Shown: positions 26,167 to 33,978 of the stretch, piece after piece
Numbering within the stretch: the first letter of the stretch is position 1
Layout of the letters: every line of letters starts with the position of its first letter
Assembly: GCF_900129855.1 (NCBI RefSeq)
Contig: NZ_LT670819.1
Coordinates: 3,720,001-3,784,000 of the forward strand
From: Streptomyces sp. 3214.6
GTDB lineage: Bacteria > Actinomycetota > Actinomycetes > Streptomycetales > Streptomycetaceae
DNA: 64,000 nt
Direction of reading: 5' to 3'
Program-made: the position numbers and the translations under genes
Notes under the pieces: model-generated
The model's database searches: none
What the model saw: the letters and a program-made list of their open reading frames with translations, nothing else
What the model was told of the DNA's origin: nothing

Positions 26167-26889
26167 TCACCCCACGGCCAGCAGAATCCCCAGCACGACG
26201 GCTCCCGCCACCACCGGGCCCAGGATCTCCCAGGCCCAGCGCACGGTCACCTCGCCCTGGGCGCTCTCCTCCTTCTCGCGCGCCTGCCACAGCTCCCGCA
26301 GCTCGTCCATGACCCGGTCGGTCTCGGCGCGCACGGGCCCCTCGGGCACCGCACCGCGGCTCCCGCGCGACAACCCGCCCCCGAGTCCCCCGAACCCCAA
26401 TCCGCCGGCGCCGCGGCCGCCCTGACCGCCCTGGCCTGCGCTCCCGCCGTCCCGCTGCGCCGCCGCCCGGGACTCGCGCCGGTTCGCCTTCTTCCGCGCC
26501 CGCAGTGAGACGGGGATGGACCACAGCTGGAACTTCTTCCCCGAGGCGTCGACGACCTCGTTGGAGTAGCCGGACCGCAGCGAGGCGATCTGTCCCCAGG
26601 GCAGCACGATCACCCGGAACGGATTGCGCACCCGCAGCCGGTCCTGGCCCGCGTACACGGCGGGCCGCAGCGTGAAGGCGACGGTCAGCGGCACCACCAG
26701 GATCAGCGTCGCGAGCGCCAGCCACGGCGTCCGTCCCTCGCCCGCGACGATCGCGTCGATACCGAGCCAGCCGACCAGACCCAGCAGCAGCACCCCACCG
26801 GCGATGCCCGCGGGCGACCGGTAGATGCGGTCCTTGAACTCGGGCCCCGCGGGCCCCGGCGCTGGTGACTGGTCTTCCGGGCTCGTCAT
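26167..26889 (-). CDS. PH-domain-containing membrane protein
   Basis: 240 residues from ATG 26889. Two TM helices (about 29-48 and 58-77) are followed by a bPH domain (RNPFRVIVLPWGQIASLRSGYSNEVVDASGKKFQLWSIPVSL), a Gly/Gln/Arg-rich low-complexity linker (about 145-180), a helix containing AETDRVMDELRELWQARE, and a C-terminal TM. The family is common in streptomycetes beside deoC; it is divergently transcribed from deoC with a 117-nt shared promoter region. Confidence 0.8.
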   Translation of the reverse strand: MTSPEDQSPAPGPAGPEFKDRIYRSPAGIAGGVLLLGLVGWLGIDAIVAGEGRTPWLALATLILVVPLTVAFTLRPAVYAGQDRLRVRNPFRVIVLPWGQIASLRSGYSNEVVDASGKKFQLWSIPVSLRARKKANRRESRAAAQRDGGSAGQGGQGGRGAGGLGFGGLGGGLSRGSRGAVPEGPVRAETDRVMDELRELWQAREKEESAQGEVTVRWAWEILGPVVAGAVVLGILLAVG

Positions 26890-26981
26890 GGCCCCGATTG
26901 TGCCCGACGTCCCGCCCCCGCTCATCCGCGATCCCCCCGCCGCCGACGAGCTGTCGACGAGCATCAGGGGATGTACATCCG

Positions 26982-26993
26982 CTACGCGCGTAG
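26982..26993. promoter_or_regulatory. nucleoside-regulon operator CTACGCGCGTAG (deoC promoter)
   Basis: Perfect palindrome ending 1 bp before the -10 TATGCT (26995-27000). Binding here would block RNA polymerase, so repression is the likely mode. Confidence 0.85.
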
Positions 26994-27006
26994 ATATGCT
27001 CGTCTG

Positions 27007-27972
27007 GTGACCATGCCCACCAATGCACCTACCGCAGCCGATGCCCTCAGGGACGTGACCACGTCCGACAGCTCGCTGCGCCGCTTCCTCCACGGGCTGC
27101 CCGGCGTCGACGCGGTCGGCCTGGAGGCGCGCGCCGCGGCGCTCGGCACCCGTTCCATCAAGACGACCGCCAAGGCGTACGCCATCGACCTCGCCATCTC
27201 GATGGTCGACCTGACGACGCTGGAAGGCGCGGACACCCCGGGCAAGGTCCGGGCGCTCGGCGCGAAGGCGGTCCGCCCCGACCCGATCGACCGGACGGCC
27301 CCTGCCACGGCCGCGGTCTGCGTCTATCCCGACATGGTGGCCGTCGCCCAGGAGGCCGTCGCGGGCTCGGGCGTGAAGGTCGCCTCGGTCGCCACCGCCT
27401 TCCCGGCCGGCCGCGCCGCCCTCGACGTGAAGCTGGCGGACGTGCGTGACGCGGTCGCCGCCGGCGCCGACGAGATCGACATGGTCATCGACCGCGGGGC
27501 GTTCCTCGCGGGCAGGTACATGAAGGTGTACGACGAGATCGTCGCCGTGAAGGAGGCCTCCGGCGCGGCCCGCCTGAAGGTCATCTTCGAGACGGGCGAG
27601 CTGTCGACGTACGACAACATCCGGCGGGCGAGCTGGCTCGGCATGCTGGCCGGGGCCGACTTCATCAAGACGTCCACCGGCAAGGTCGCCGTCAACGCCA
27701 CCCCCGCCAACACCCTGCTCATGCTGGAAGCCGTCCGCGACTTCCGCGCGCAGACCGGTGTCCAGGTCGGCGTGAAGCCCGCGGGCGGCATCCGCACCTC
27801 CAAGGACGCCATCAAGTTCCTCGTCCTGGTCAACGAGACCGCCGGCGAGGACTGGCTGGACAACCACTGGTTCCGCTTCGGCGCCTCCTCGCTCCTGAAC
27901 GACCTGCTGATGCAGCGCCAGAAGCTGGCCACCGGCCGCTACTCCGGCCCCGACTACGTGACGGTGGACTGA
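27007..27972 (+). CDS. deoC: deoxyribose-phosphate aldolase
   Basis: 321 residues from GTG 27007, placed exactly 7 nt after the -10 hexamer (leaderless); an ATG two codons later is in frame. TIM-barrel class I aldolase: AAVCVYPDMVA near residue 100, EIDMVIDRGAFLAG near 157, KVIFETGEL near 193, and the Schiff-base Lys in DFIKTSTGK near 220, with KPAGGIRT near 258. It splits 2-deoxyribose-5-phosphate into acetaldehyde and glyceraldehyde-3-phosphate. The following aldehyde dehydrogenase, 5 nt downstream, probably removes acetaldehyde. Confidence 0.95.
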   Translation: MTMPTNAPTAADALRDVTTSDSSLRRFLHGLPGVDAVGLEARAAALGTRSIKTTAKAYAIDLAISMVDLTTLEGADTPGKVRALGAKAVRPDPIDRTAPATAAVCVYPDMVAVAQEAVAGSGVKVASVATAFPAGRAALDVKLADVRDAVAAGADEIDMVIDRGAFLAGRYMKVYDEIVAVKEASGAARLKVIFETGELSTYDNIRRASWLGMLAGADFIKTSTGKVAVNATPANTLLMLEAVRDFRAQTGVQVGVKPAGGIRTSKDAIKFLVLVNETAGEDWLDNHWFRFGASSLLNDLLMQRQKLATGRYSGPDYVTVD

Positions 27973-27977
27973 TCACC

Positions 27978-29414
27978 ATGGCTTCGGTATTCGACTACGC
28001 ACCGGCGCCCGAGTCCCGCTCGGTCGTCGACATCGCCGCCTCATACGGCCTGTTCATCGACGGCGAGTTCGTGGAGGCCGCGGACGGGAAGGTCTTCAAG
28101 ACCGTCTCCCCGTCGACCGAAGAGGTCCTGTCCGAGATCGCCCAGGCGGGCGAGGCGGACGTCGACCGCGCGGTGAAGGCCGCCCGCAAGGCCTTCGAGA
28201 AGTGGTCCGCGCTGCCGGGCTCCGAGCGCGCGAAGTACCTCTTCCGCATCGCCCGCATCATCCAGGAGCGCAGCCGCGAGCTGGCCGTCCTGGAGACGCT
28301 GGACAACGGCAAGCCCATCAAGGAGACGCGCGACGCCGACCTCCCCCTGGTCGCCGCTCACTTCTTCTACTACGCGGGCTGGGCCGACAAGCTCGACCAC
28401 GCCGGCTTCGGGGCGAACCCGCGGCCGCTCGGCGTCGCGGGCCAGGTCATCCCCTGGAACTTCCCCCTGATGATGCTGGCGTGGAAGATCGCGCCCGCAC
28501 TCGCCACCGGCAACACGGTCGTCCTCAAGCCCGCCGAGACGACCCCCCTGTCCGCCCTGTTCTTCGCGGACATCTGCCGCCAGGCGGGCCTGCCCAGGGG
28601 TGTCGTCAACATCCTGCCCGGCTACGGCGACACCGGCGCGGCGCTGATCGCGCACCCGGACGTGAACAAGGTCGCCTTCACCGGCTCGACGGCCGTCGGC
28701 AAGGAGATCGCGCGCACGGTCGCGGGCAGCCGCAAGAAGCTCACACTCGAACTGGGCGGCAAGGGCGCGAACATCGTCTTCGACGACGCGCCGATCGACC
28801 AGGCCGTCGAGGGCATCGTCAGCGGCATCTTCTTCAACCAGGGCCAGGTCTGCTGCGCGGGCAGCCGGCTCCTCGTCCAGGAGTCGATCCAGGACGAGCT
28901 GCTGGAGTCGCTGAAGCGCCGCCTGTCCACGCTCCGCCTCGGCGACCCGCTGGACAAGAACACCGACATCGGCGCGATCAACTCCGCGGAGCAGCTCGCC
29001 CGGATCACCTCGCTCGTCGAGCAGGGCGAGGCCGAGGGCGCCGAGCGCTGGTCCCCGGCCTGCGAACTGCCCACCTCCGGCTACTGGTTCGCCCCGACGC
29101 TCTTCACGAACGTCACCCAGGCGCACACCGTCGCCCGCGACGAGATCTTCGGCCCGGTGCTGTCGGTGCTGACCTTCCGTACGCCCGACGAGGCGGTCGC
29201 CAAGGCCAACAACACGCAGTACGGGCTGTCGGCGGGTGTCTGGACGGAGAAGGGCTCCCGCATTCTCGCGGTCGCGAACAAGCTGCGCGCGGGCGTCGTC
29301 TGGTCCAACACGTTCAACAAGTTCGACCCGACCTCGCCCTTCGGCGGCTACAAGGAGTCGGGCTTCGGCCGCGAGGGCGGTCGCCACGGCCTGGAGGCAT
29401 ACCTCGATGTCTGA
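27978..29414 (+). CDS. aldehyde dehydrogenase
   Basis: 478 residues, full-length NAD(P)-dependent ALDH. Motifs: PWNFPLMMLAWKIAPALATGNT (substrate/cofactor channel, near 157), KPAETTP, FTGSTAVGKEIA (NAD, near 234), LELGGKGANIVFDDA (catalytic Glu, near 257), FFNQGQVCCAGSRL (catalytic Cys, near 291-292) and EIFGPVLSV near 390. Co-transcribed with deoC, so acetaldehyde from deoxyribose catabolism is the likely substrate. Its stop overlaps the next start by 8 nt. Confidence 0.94.
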   Translation: MASVFDYAPAPESRSVVDIAASYGLFIDGEFVEAADGKVFKTVSPSTEEVLSEIAQAGEADVDRAVKAARKAFEKWSALPGSERAKYLFRIARIIQERSRELAVLETLDNGKPIKETRDADLPLVAAHFFYYAGWADKLDHAGFGANPRPLGVAGQVIPWNFPLMMLAWKIAPALATGNTVVLKPAETTPLSALFFADICRQAGLPRGVVNILPGYGDTGAALIAHPDVNKVAFTGSTAVGKEIARTVAGSRKKLTLELGGKGANIVFDDAPIDQAVEGIVSGIFFNQGQVCCAGSRLLVQESIQDELLESLKRRLSTLRLGDPLDKNTDIGAINSAEQLARITSLVEQGEAEGAERWSPACELPTSGYWFAPTLFTNVTQAHTVARDEIFGPVLSVLTFRTPDEAVAKANNTQYGLSAGVWTEKGSRILAVANKLRAGVVWSNTFNKFDPTSPFGGYKESGFGREGGRHGLEAYLDV

Positions 29415-30315
29415 GAAGACCGAAAAGACCGAGCAGCGCCTGTCTGTCTTCAAGACCTACAAGCTGTACGTCGGCGGGAAGTTCCCGCGTTCCGAGAGCG
29501 GCCGGGTGTACGAGGTGACCGACGCAAAGGGCAACTGGCTGGCGAACGCCCCGCAGTCGAGCCGCAAGGACGCGCGGGACGCCGTGGTGGCCGCCCGCAA
29601 GGCGTTCGGCGGCTGGTCGGGCGCCACGGCGTACAACCGGGGCCAGGTCCTGTACCGCGTCGCCGAGATGCTGGAGGGCCGCCGGGACCAGTTCACCCGC
29701 GAGGTCGCCGACGCCGAGGGCCTGTCGAAGTCCAAGGCCGCGGCACTCGTCGACGCCACGATCGACCGCTGGGTCTGGTACGCGGGCTGGACCGACAAGA
29801 TCGCCCAGGTGGTCGGCGGCGGAAACCCGGTCGCGGGCCCGTACTTCAACCTCTCCTCCCCCGAGCCGACGGGCGTGGTCGCGGTCCTGGCCCCCCAGGA
29901 GTCGTCGTTCCTGGGCCTGGTCTCGGTGCTGGCCCCGGTGATCGCGACGGGCAACACGGCCGTCGTGGTCGCGAGCGAGAGGTCGCCCCTCCCGGCCCTC
30001 TCCCTCGCCGAGGTCCTGGCCACCTCCGACGTCCCCGGCGGTGTCGTCAACGTCCTCTCCGGCCGTACGACGGAGATCGCGGCGCCCCTGGCCGCGCACC
30101 AGGACGTCAACGCGATCGACCTCGCGGGCGCGGACGACGTCCTCGCGAAGGAGCTGGAGATCGCGGCGGCGGACAACCTGAAGCGGGTTCTCCGTCCACA
30201 GCCTGTGGACGACTGGTCGCAGGCTCCGGCAACGGAGCGGATGACGGCCTTCCTGGAGACGAAGACGGTCTGGCACCCGACGGGCTCCCTGGGCGCGTCC
30301 GGCTCCGCCTACTGA
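29407..30315 (+). CDS. truncated, probably non-catalytic aldehyde dehydrogenase homologue
   Basis: 302 residues. The N-terminal cofactor-domain pattern of ALDHs is kept (YVGGKF, AVVAARKAFGGWS, YAGWTDK), but the PWNFP segment reads APQESSF and the protein ends before the catalytic domain, so the active-site Cys and the conserved EIFGP motif are absent. An intact ribosome-coupled start (8-nt overlap) and clean codon use argue against decay; a regulatory or hetero-oligomeric role with the upstream ALDH is possible. A strong bidirectional terminator follows. Confidence 0.82.
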   Translation: MSEKTEKTEQRLSVFKTYKLYVGGKFPRSESGRVYEVTDAKGNWLANAPQSSRKDARDAVVAARKAFGGWSGATAYNRGQVLYRVAEMLEGRRDQFTREVADAEGLSKSKAAALVDATIDRWVWYAGWTDKIAQVVGGGNPVAGPYFNLSSPEPTGVVAVLAPQESSFLGLVSVLAPVIATGNTAVVVASERSPLPALSLAEVLATSDVPGGVVNVLSGRTTEIAAPLAAHQDVNAIDLAGADDVLAKELEIAAADNLKRVLRPQPVDDWSQAPATERMTAFLETKTVWHPTGSLGASGSAY

Positions 30316-30344
30316 GCCGCCGCTTCCTGCGCCGCCCCACGAAC

Positions 30345-30382
30345 GAGCCGCGCCGCCCCTCCGTCCGGGGGCGGCGCGGCTC
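30345..30382. terminator. bidirectional terminator after the deoC-ALDH operon
   Basis: GAGCCGCGCCGCCCC pairs perfectly with GGGGCGGCGCGGCTC (15 bp), 8-nt loop, between two convergent genes. Confidence 0.85.
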
Positions 30383-30403
30383 TCCCGCAGGGGCGGGCGG
30401 GCT

Positions 30404-30811
30404 TCAGCCGCCCAGCACCTTCGTCACGTCCCCCACCACGGGGATCGACCCGATCGACTGCGCCTGGGCCACCGGCCCGGTCAGCATCTGCGAGGTCAGC
30501 GGCTGGAAGTCGGCGAGCTGGGTGCCGACGCCGTTGTCGAGGGGGTCGACACCGGTGCCGGCGAGCGGGTTGGGCTTGAGACCGGAGACGGCGCCGGTGA
30601 CGTACGACAGGGAGCCGAGCGCCCCCTGCAGGCCCGCCTGCGGGTCGATCCGGCCGATCGAGGTGGGGTGCGTCCGCACCACGTCGAGGACGGGCTCGCC
30701 GGTCGCCGCGGCGGCGGTGCCAACGCCCGCGCCCAGCGCCACTCCGGCGGTCGCGAGGGCGGCGAGGGCACGCCGGCCGGTGGGGGTCTGGGAAGTGTCG
30801 TGTCGGGCCAT
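30404..30811 (-). CDS. small secreted protein
   Basis: 135 residues. A signal peptide (RRALAALATAGVALGAGVGTAAAA, cleavage near residue 36) precedes a 100-residue mature region of low aromatic content with repeated Gly/Leu/Pro turns (PLAGTGVDPLDNGVG, IPVVGDVTKVLGG). It resembles the other small secreted protein at 37429-37782 in size and style. No known domain or catalytic motif. Convergent with the aldehyde dehydrogenase operon. Confidence 0.65.
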   Translation of the reverse strand: MARHDTSQTPTGRRALAALATAGVALGAGVGTAAAATGEPVLDVVRTHPTSIGRIDPQAGLQGALGSLSYVTGAVSGLKPNPLAGTGVDPLDNGVGTQLADFQPLTSQMLTGPVAQAQSIGSIPVVGDVTKVLGG

Positions 30812-30937
30812 CGCGTTGCCGCCTTCTGGTGCGCAAGGTAATCAGGTCGACACGAAGGGTAGTTGAGGTGTGACGCGCGCTTCAAAGCCGACCCGCGGGG
30901 CCGCCACGGGCCCGGGAATGCCTCACACTGGTGTCCC

Positions 30938-31576
30938 GTGACCTCCCCTTTGCCCATACCGACGCGAGTCGTGCTGCTCTGCGGCCCTTCCGGCTCCGGC
31001 AAGTCCCTGCTCGCCGCCCGCTCCGGCCTCCCGGTCCTGCGGCTCGACGACTTCTACAAGGAGGGCGACGACCCGACGCTGCCGCTCGTCGCCGGGAGTT
31101 CCGACATCGACTGGGACCACCCCGACTCGTGGGACGCCGACACGGCGGTCGCCTCGATCGTGGAACTGTGCGGCACGGGCCGTACGAACGTTCCCGTGTA
31201 CGACATCTCGCTGAGCGCCCGCACCGGCGAGGACGCGATCGAGATCGGGCGGACCCCGCTGTTCATCGCGGAGGGCATCTTCGCCGCCGAGATCGTCAAC
31301 CGCTGCCGGGAGCTGGGCGTCCTGGCCGACGCGCTGTGCCTGAGCCGCGGCCCGGTGAAGACGTTCCGCCGCCGGTTCCTGCGGGACCTGAGGGAGGGCC
31401 GTAAGTCGGTGCCGTTCCTGCTGCGCCGCGGCTGGCGCCTGATGCGCGCCGAACGTTCCATCGTGGCCCGCCAGACCGCGCTCGGCGCGCACGCCTGCGA
31501 CCGCGACGAGGCGATGGGCCGCCTGGCCGCCGCGGCAGCCGGCCGCCTCGCGCCGACGGCCCGCACAGCCGCCTAG
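30938..31576 (+). CDS. uridine kinase-like P-loop kinase
   Basis: 212 residues from GTG 30938 (VTSPLPIPTRVVLLCG). Walker A GPSGSGKSLLA near residue 16, a base/phosphate segment LRLDDFYKEGDDPTLP near 35 (the DDFY motif of uridine/cytidine kinases) and DWDHPDSWD near 63. These identify the Udk/PRK fold that phosphorylates uridine or cytidine with ATP or GTP. It fits the nucleoside-salvage context although it lacks the CTACGCGCGTAG operator. Confidence 0.88.
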   Translation: MTSPLPIPTRVVLLCGPSGSGKSLLAARSGLPVLRLDDFYKEGDDPTLPLVAGSSDIDWDHPDSWDADTAVASIVELCGTGRTNVPVYDISLSARTGEDAIEIGRTPLFIAEGIFAAEIVNRCRELGVLADALCLSRGPVKTFRRRFLRDLREGRKSVPFLLRRGWRLMRAERSIVARQTALGAHACDRDEAMGRLAAAAAGRLAPTARTAA

Positions 31577-31664
31577 GTCGCCGAGGGCCGTCGGGTCGTC
31601 GGGCGTCGGGTCGGGGACGTCTGAGCCGCCCCGGGCACGCGCCGCTCCGACGCGCACACGCAAA

Positions 31665-31703
31665 AGCGGGACTGGACGGACCCCCCGGCCCTCCAGTCCC
31701 GCT
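31665..31703. terminator. bidirectional terminator between uridine kinase and sigQ
   Basis: AGCGGGACTGGA and TCCAGTCCCGCT form a perfect 12-bp stem; loop of 15 nt. A run of four A on the left flank would give a U-tract on the minus strand. Confidence 0.8.
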
Positions 31704-31713
31704 CCCTTGCGCT

Positions 31714-31750
31714 CCCCCGTGTTCCCCCGTGTTCCCCCGATTCCCCCCCC
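31714..31750 (-). repeat. 10-bp tandem TTCCCCCGTG repeats; G-quadruplex motif on the minus strand
   Basis: C-tracts at 31714-31718, 31724-31728, 31734-31738 and 31743-31750 are separated by 4-5 nt. The minus strand, which is the sigQ mRNA sense, therefore has four runs of at least five G with short loops. The rest of the 300-nt gap (31577-31873) holds more dispersed CCCCCG copies and no gene. Confidence 0.7.
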
Positions 31751-31873
31751 AGGTGGTGCTTCCCACATGGCGGCGCGGTACCGCTCCCCCGGACGTCCCC
31801 CGTCGGTTCCCCCCGGTACCGCTCCCCCGTCACCGGCTTCCCTGAGCGAAGCCGGGCCCTTCCCCCGTCACCT

Positions 31874-32617
31874 TCAGGCGACCAGCTCCCCGAAGGCGTC
31901 CTCCTCGTCACGGCCGAAGCTGAGGACCTCGTCCTCGCGCAGCCGGCGGAGCGACCGCCAGATGCTGGACTTCACCGTGCCGACACTGATGTCGAGGATC
32001 TCCGCGATCTCCGGGTCGGTGCGGCCCTCGTAGTAGCGCAGGACCAGCATCGTCCGCTGGAGTTCGGGCAGCCGGGCCAGCGCCTGCCACAGGACCGCGC
32101 GCAGTTCGGTGCCGCGCATCGCGTCCGTGTCGCCGGGCGTCTCCGGCAGTTCCTCGGTCGGGTACTCGTTCAGCTTGCGGCGGCGCCACGCGCTGATGTG
32201 CAGGTTCGTCATGGTGCGGCGGAGGTAGCCCCCGACCGCGGCCTTGTCGCTGATCCGGTCCCACGCCCGGTACGTCGAGAACAGCGCGCTCTGCAGCAGG
32301 TCCTCGGCCTCGAAGCGGTCGCCGGTGAGGTGGTAGGCGGTGGCGTACAGGGAGGCGCGGCGCTCCTGGACGTAGGCGGTGAACTCCGCCTCTGTCAGCG
32401 AGCGACGCTCCCCCGTGTCCTCCCTGTACGCGGCTCCCCCGTGAGCCCCCTGTTCCCCCGTGTCAACCACCGTCATGTACGCGGTGTGCTGACGCCCGGC
32501 GCCGCGAGAGCACCCCCGCCCTCCCACGGCGCCGGACTTCTCGGAACCCCGGTTCACGTCGTGCAGGCGGGTGACGACTGCGACTGCGTTGGTGCTCCTA
32601 CCGTGCAGCGTGTTCAT
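31874..32617 (-). CDS. sigQ: ECF/SigE-family sigma factor SigQ
   Basis: 247 residues. A 70-residue N-terminal segment precedes sigma region 2 (YATAYHLTGDRFEAEDLLQSALFSTYRAWDRI, about 92-123) and region 4 (LPELQRTMLVLRYYEGRTDPEIAEILDISVGTVKSSIWRSLRRLRE in pieces, about 184-228). Divergent from afsQ1-afsQ2, exactly the arrangement of S. coelicolor sigQ, whose transcription is controlled by AfsQ1. A perfect AfsQ1 box lies about 170 nt upstream. The start at 32617 could be replaced by an internal ATG near 32476 (MTVVDTGEQ). Confidence 0.88.
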   Translation of the reverse strand: MNTLHGRSTNAVAVVTRLHDVNRGSEKSGAVGGRGCSRGAGRQHTAYMTVVDTGEQGAHGGAAYREDTGERRSLTEAEFTAYVQERRASLYATAYHLTGDRFEAEDLLQSALFSTYRAWDRISDKAAVGGYLRRTMTNLHISAWRRRKLNEYPTEELPETPGDTDAMRGTELRAVLWQALARLPELQRTMLVLRYYEGRTDPEIAEILDISVGTVKSSIWRSLRRLREDEVLSFGRDEEDAFGELVA

Positions 32618-32784
32618 CTCGCGCCCCCCGTCGTGGACTTACCGGTGTTCGGTCTCTTGCGACTTGCGACTTGCGTCTTGCGGTCTTGCGTCTTCTCGGG
32701 GTTCGGCTTCGCTGGTGTTCTCGGCGCCGCCTTGCCCGTGTCGAAAAGATTGCCCGGGCCACTTCATCGCCGTGTCCGCCGACT

Positions 32785-32800
32785 GTCACAGACCTGTCAC
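32785..32800 (+). promoter_or_regulatory. AfsQ1 binding box GTCAC-N6-GTCAC
   Basis: GTCAC at 32785-32789 and 32796-32800 with a 6-nt spacer exactly fits the reported AfsQ1 consensus GTnAC-N6-GTnAC. It lies in the sigQ-afsQ1 divergent region, so it should mediate AfsQ1 control of sigQ. Confidence 0.8.
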
Positions 32801-32849
32801 AGGGCCCTGCCACGGGAACACCACAGACCGTTCACAGCCGTCCGCAGTA

Positions 32850-33263
32850 CGGCAGTTGACGGCGGTCCTGCCAGGCGAGGCGTCGGGCGGATCGTCGGAA
32901 CGGACCTCAACCCCCGCGCCCTGACCCGCGCCGAGGACAACGCCCACCGGCTCGGTCTCGGCGGACGCCTCACGGTGGCCCCGGGTCTGGGACAGCGGGA
33001 CGCTGCGGGGATTCCTGGGAGGTCTCATGGAGCACCTACACCCCGGCGGCGAGGGCTGGCTGACCCTCTCCGACCTGGCCGAACACCTGGGCCTGCGGAC
33101 CCGCGACGAGCTGCTCGAACTCATCGAAACCGCAGGTCCACGGGTTGTGGACCGGATCTATGTACGACCCCGGAGCAGGCGTGCGAGCGACGTCTGCAAC
33201 CCCCTGCACGCGGCCCGTGCCGCCGAAACCACCGCCCTCTGGCGTCTCAGGCCCGCCCCATAG
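32850..33263 (+). pseudogene. remnant of a class I SAM-dependent methyltransferase
   Basis: Two fragments in different frames match one methyltransferase: about 32870-32985 gives RIVGTDLNPRALTRAEDNAHRLGLGGRLTV in pieces (the SAM-binding acidic loop), and about 32985-33263 gives VWDSGTLRGFLGGLMEHLHPGGEGWLTLSDLAEHLG in pieces ending AAETTALWRLRPAP. The middle part with the NPPW-type catalytic motif and the N-terminus are missing and frames shift at least twice. It fills most of the sigQ-afsQ1 gap. Confidence 0.65.
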
Positions 33264-33300
33264 GTCGAACGACAGCCCCCTCATGGGCCAGAATGAGCCC

Positions 33301-33978
33301 GTGCCTTCCCTGTTGCTGATCGAGGACGACGACGCCATCCGTACGGCCCTGGAGCTCTCACTGACGCGCCAGGGACACCGGGTGGCCACCGCTGCCAGCG
33401 GTGAGGACGGTCTGAAGCTGCTGCGCGAGCAGCGGCCGGATCTCATCGTGCTGGACGTCATGCTGCCCGGCATCGACGGTTTCGAGGTGTGCCGGCGCAT
33501 CCGGCGCACCGACCAGCTGCCGATCATTCTGCTCACCGCGCGCAGCGACGACATCGACGTCGTGGTCGGGCTGGAGTCCGGCGCCGACGACTACGTCGTC
33601 AAGCCCGTGCAGGGGCGGGTGCTGGACGCCCGCATCCGGGCGGTGCTGCGGCGCGGCGAGCGGGAGTCGAGCGACTCGGCGACGTTCGGCAGCCTCGTCA
33701 TCGACCGGGCGGCGATGACGGTGACGAAGAACGGCGAGGACCTGCAGCTGACGCCGACCGAGCTGCGGCTGCTGCTCGAACTGTCCCGGCGGCCGGGGCA
33801 GGCCTTGTCACGGCAGCAGTTGCTGCGCCTCGTCTGGGAGCACGACTACCTCGGTGACTCGCGGCTGGTGGACGCCTGCGTCCAGCGGCTGCGGGCCAAG
33901 GTGGAGGACGTGCCGTCGTCCCCGGTCCTGATCCGTACCGTTCGTGGCGTCGGCTACCGCCTGGACGCCCCTCAGTGA
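33301..33978 (+). CDS. afsQ1: response regulator AfsQ1 (OmpR/PhoB family)
   Basis: 225 residues from GTG 33301. Receiver domain with acidic pocket EDDDA, phosphoacceptor Asp52 (VLDVMLPG), LLTAR and Lys in VVKPVQ, then a winged-helix DNA-binding domain (LTPTELRLLLELSRRPGQALSRQQLL ... VRGVGYRLD). It overlaps afsQ2 by GTGA. AfsQ1/Q2 responds to nitrogen status and antibiotic production in streptomycetes, and activates sigQ. Recognised by sequence, size and the sigQ-afsQ1-afsQ2 arrangement. Confidence 0.93.
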   Translation: MPSLLLIEDDDAIRTALELSLTRQGHRVATAASGEDGLKLLREQRPDLIVLDVMLPGIDGFEVCRRIRRTDQLPIILLTARSDDIDVVVGLESGADDYVVKPVQGRVLDARIRAVLRRGERESSDSATFGSLVIDRAAMTVTKNGEDLQLTPTELRLLLELSRRPGQALSRQQLLRLVWEHDYLGDSRLVDACVQRLRAKVEDVPSSPVLIRTVRGVGYRLDAPQ

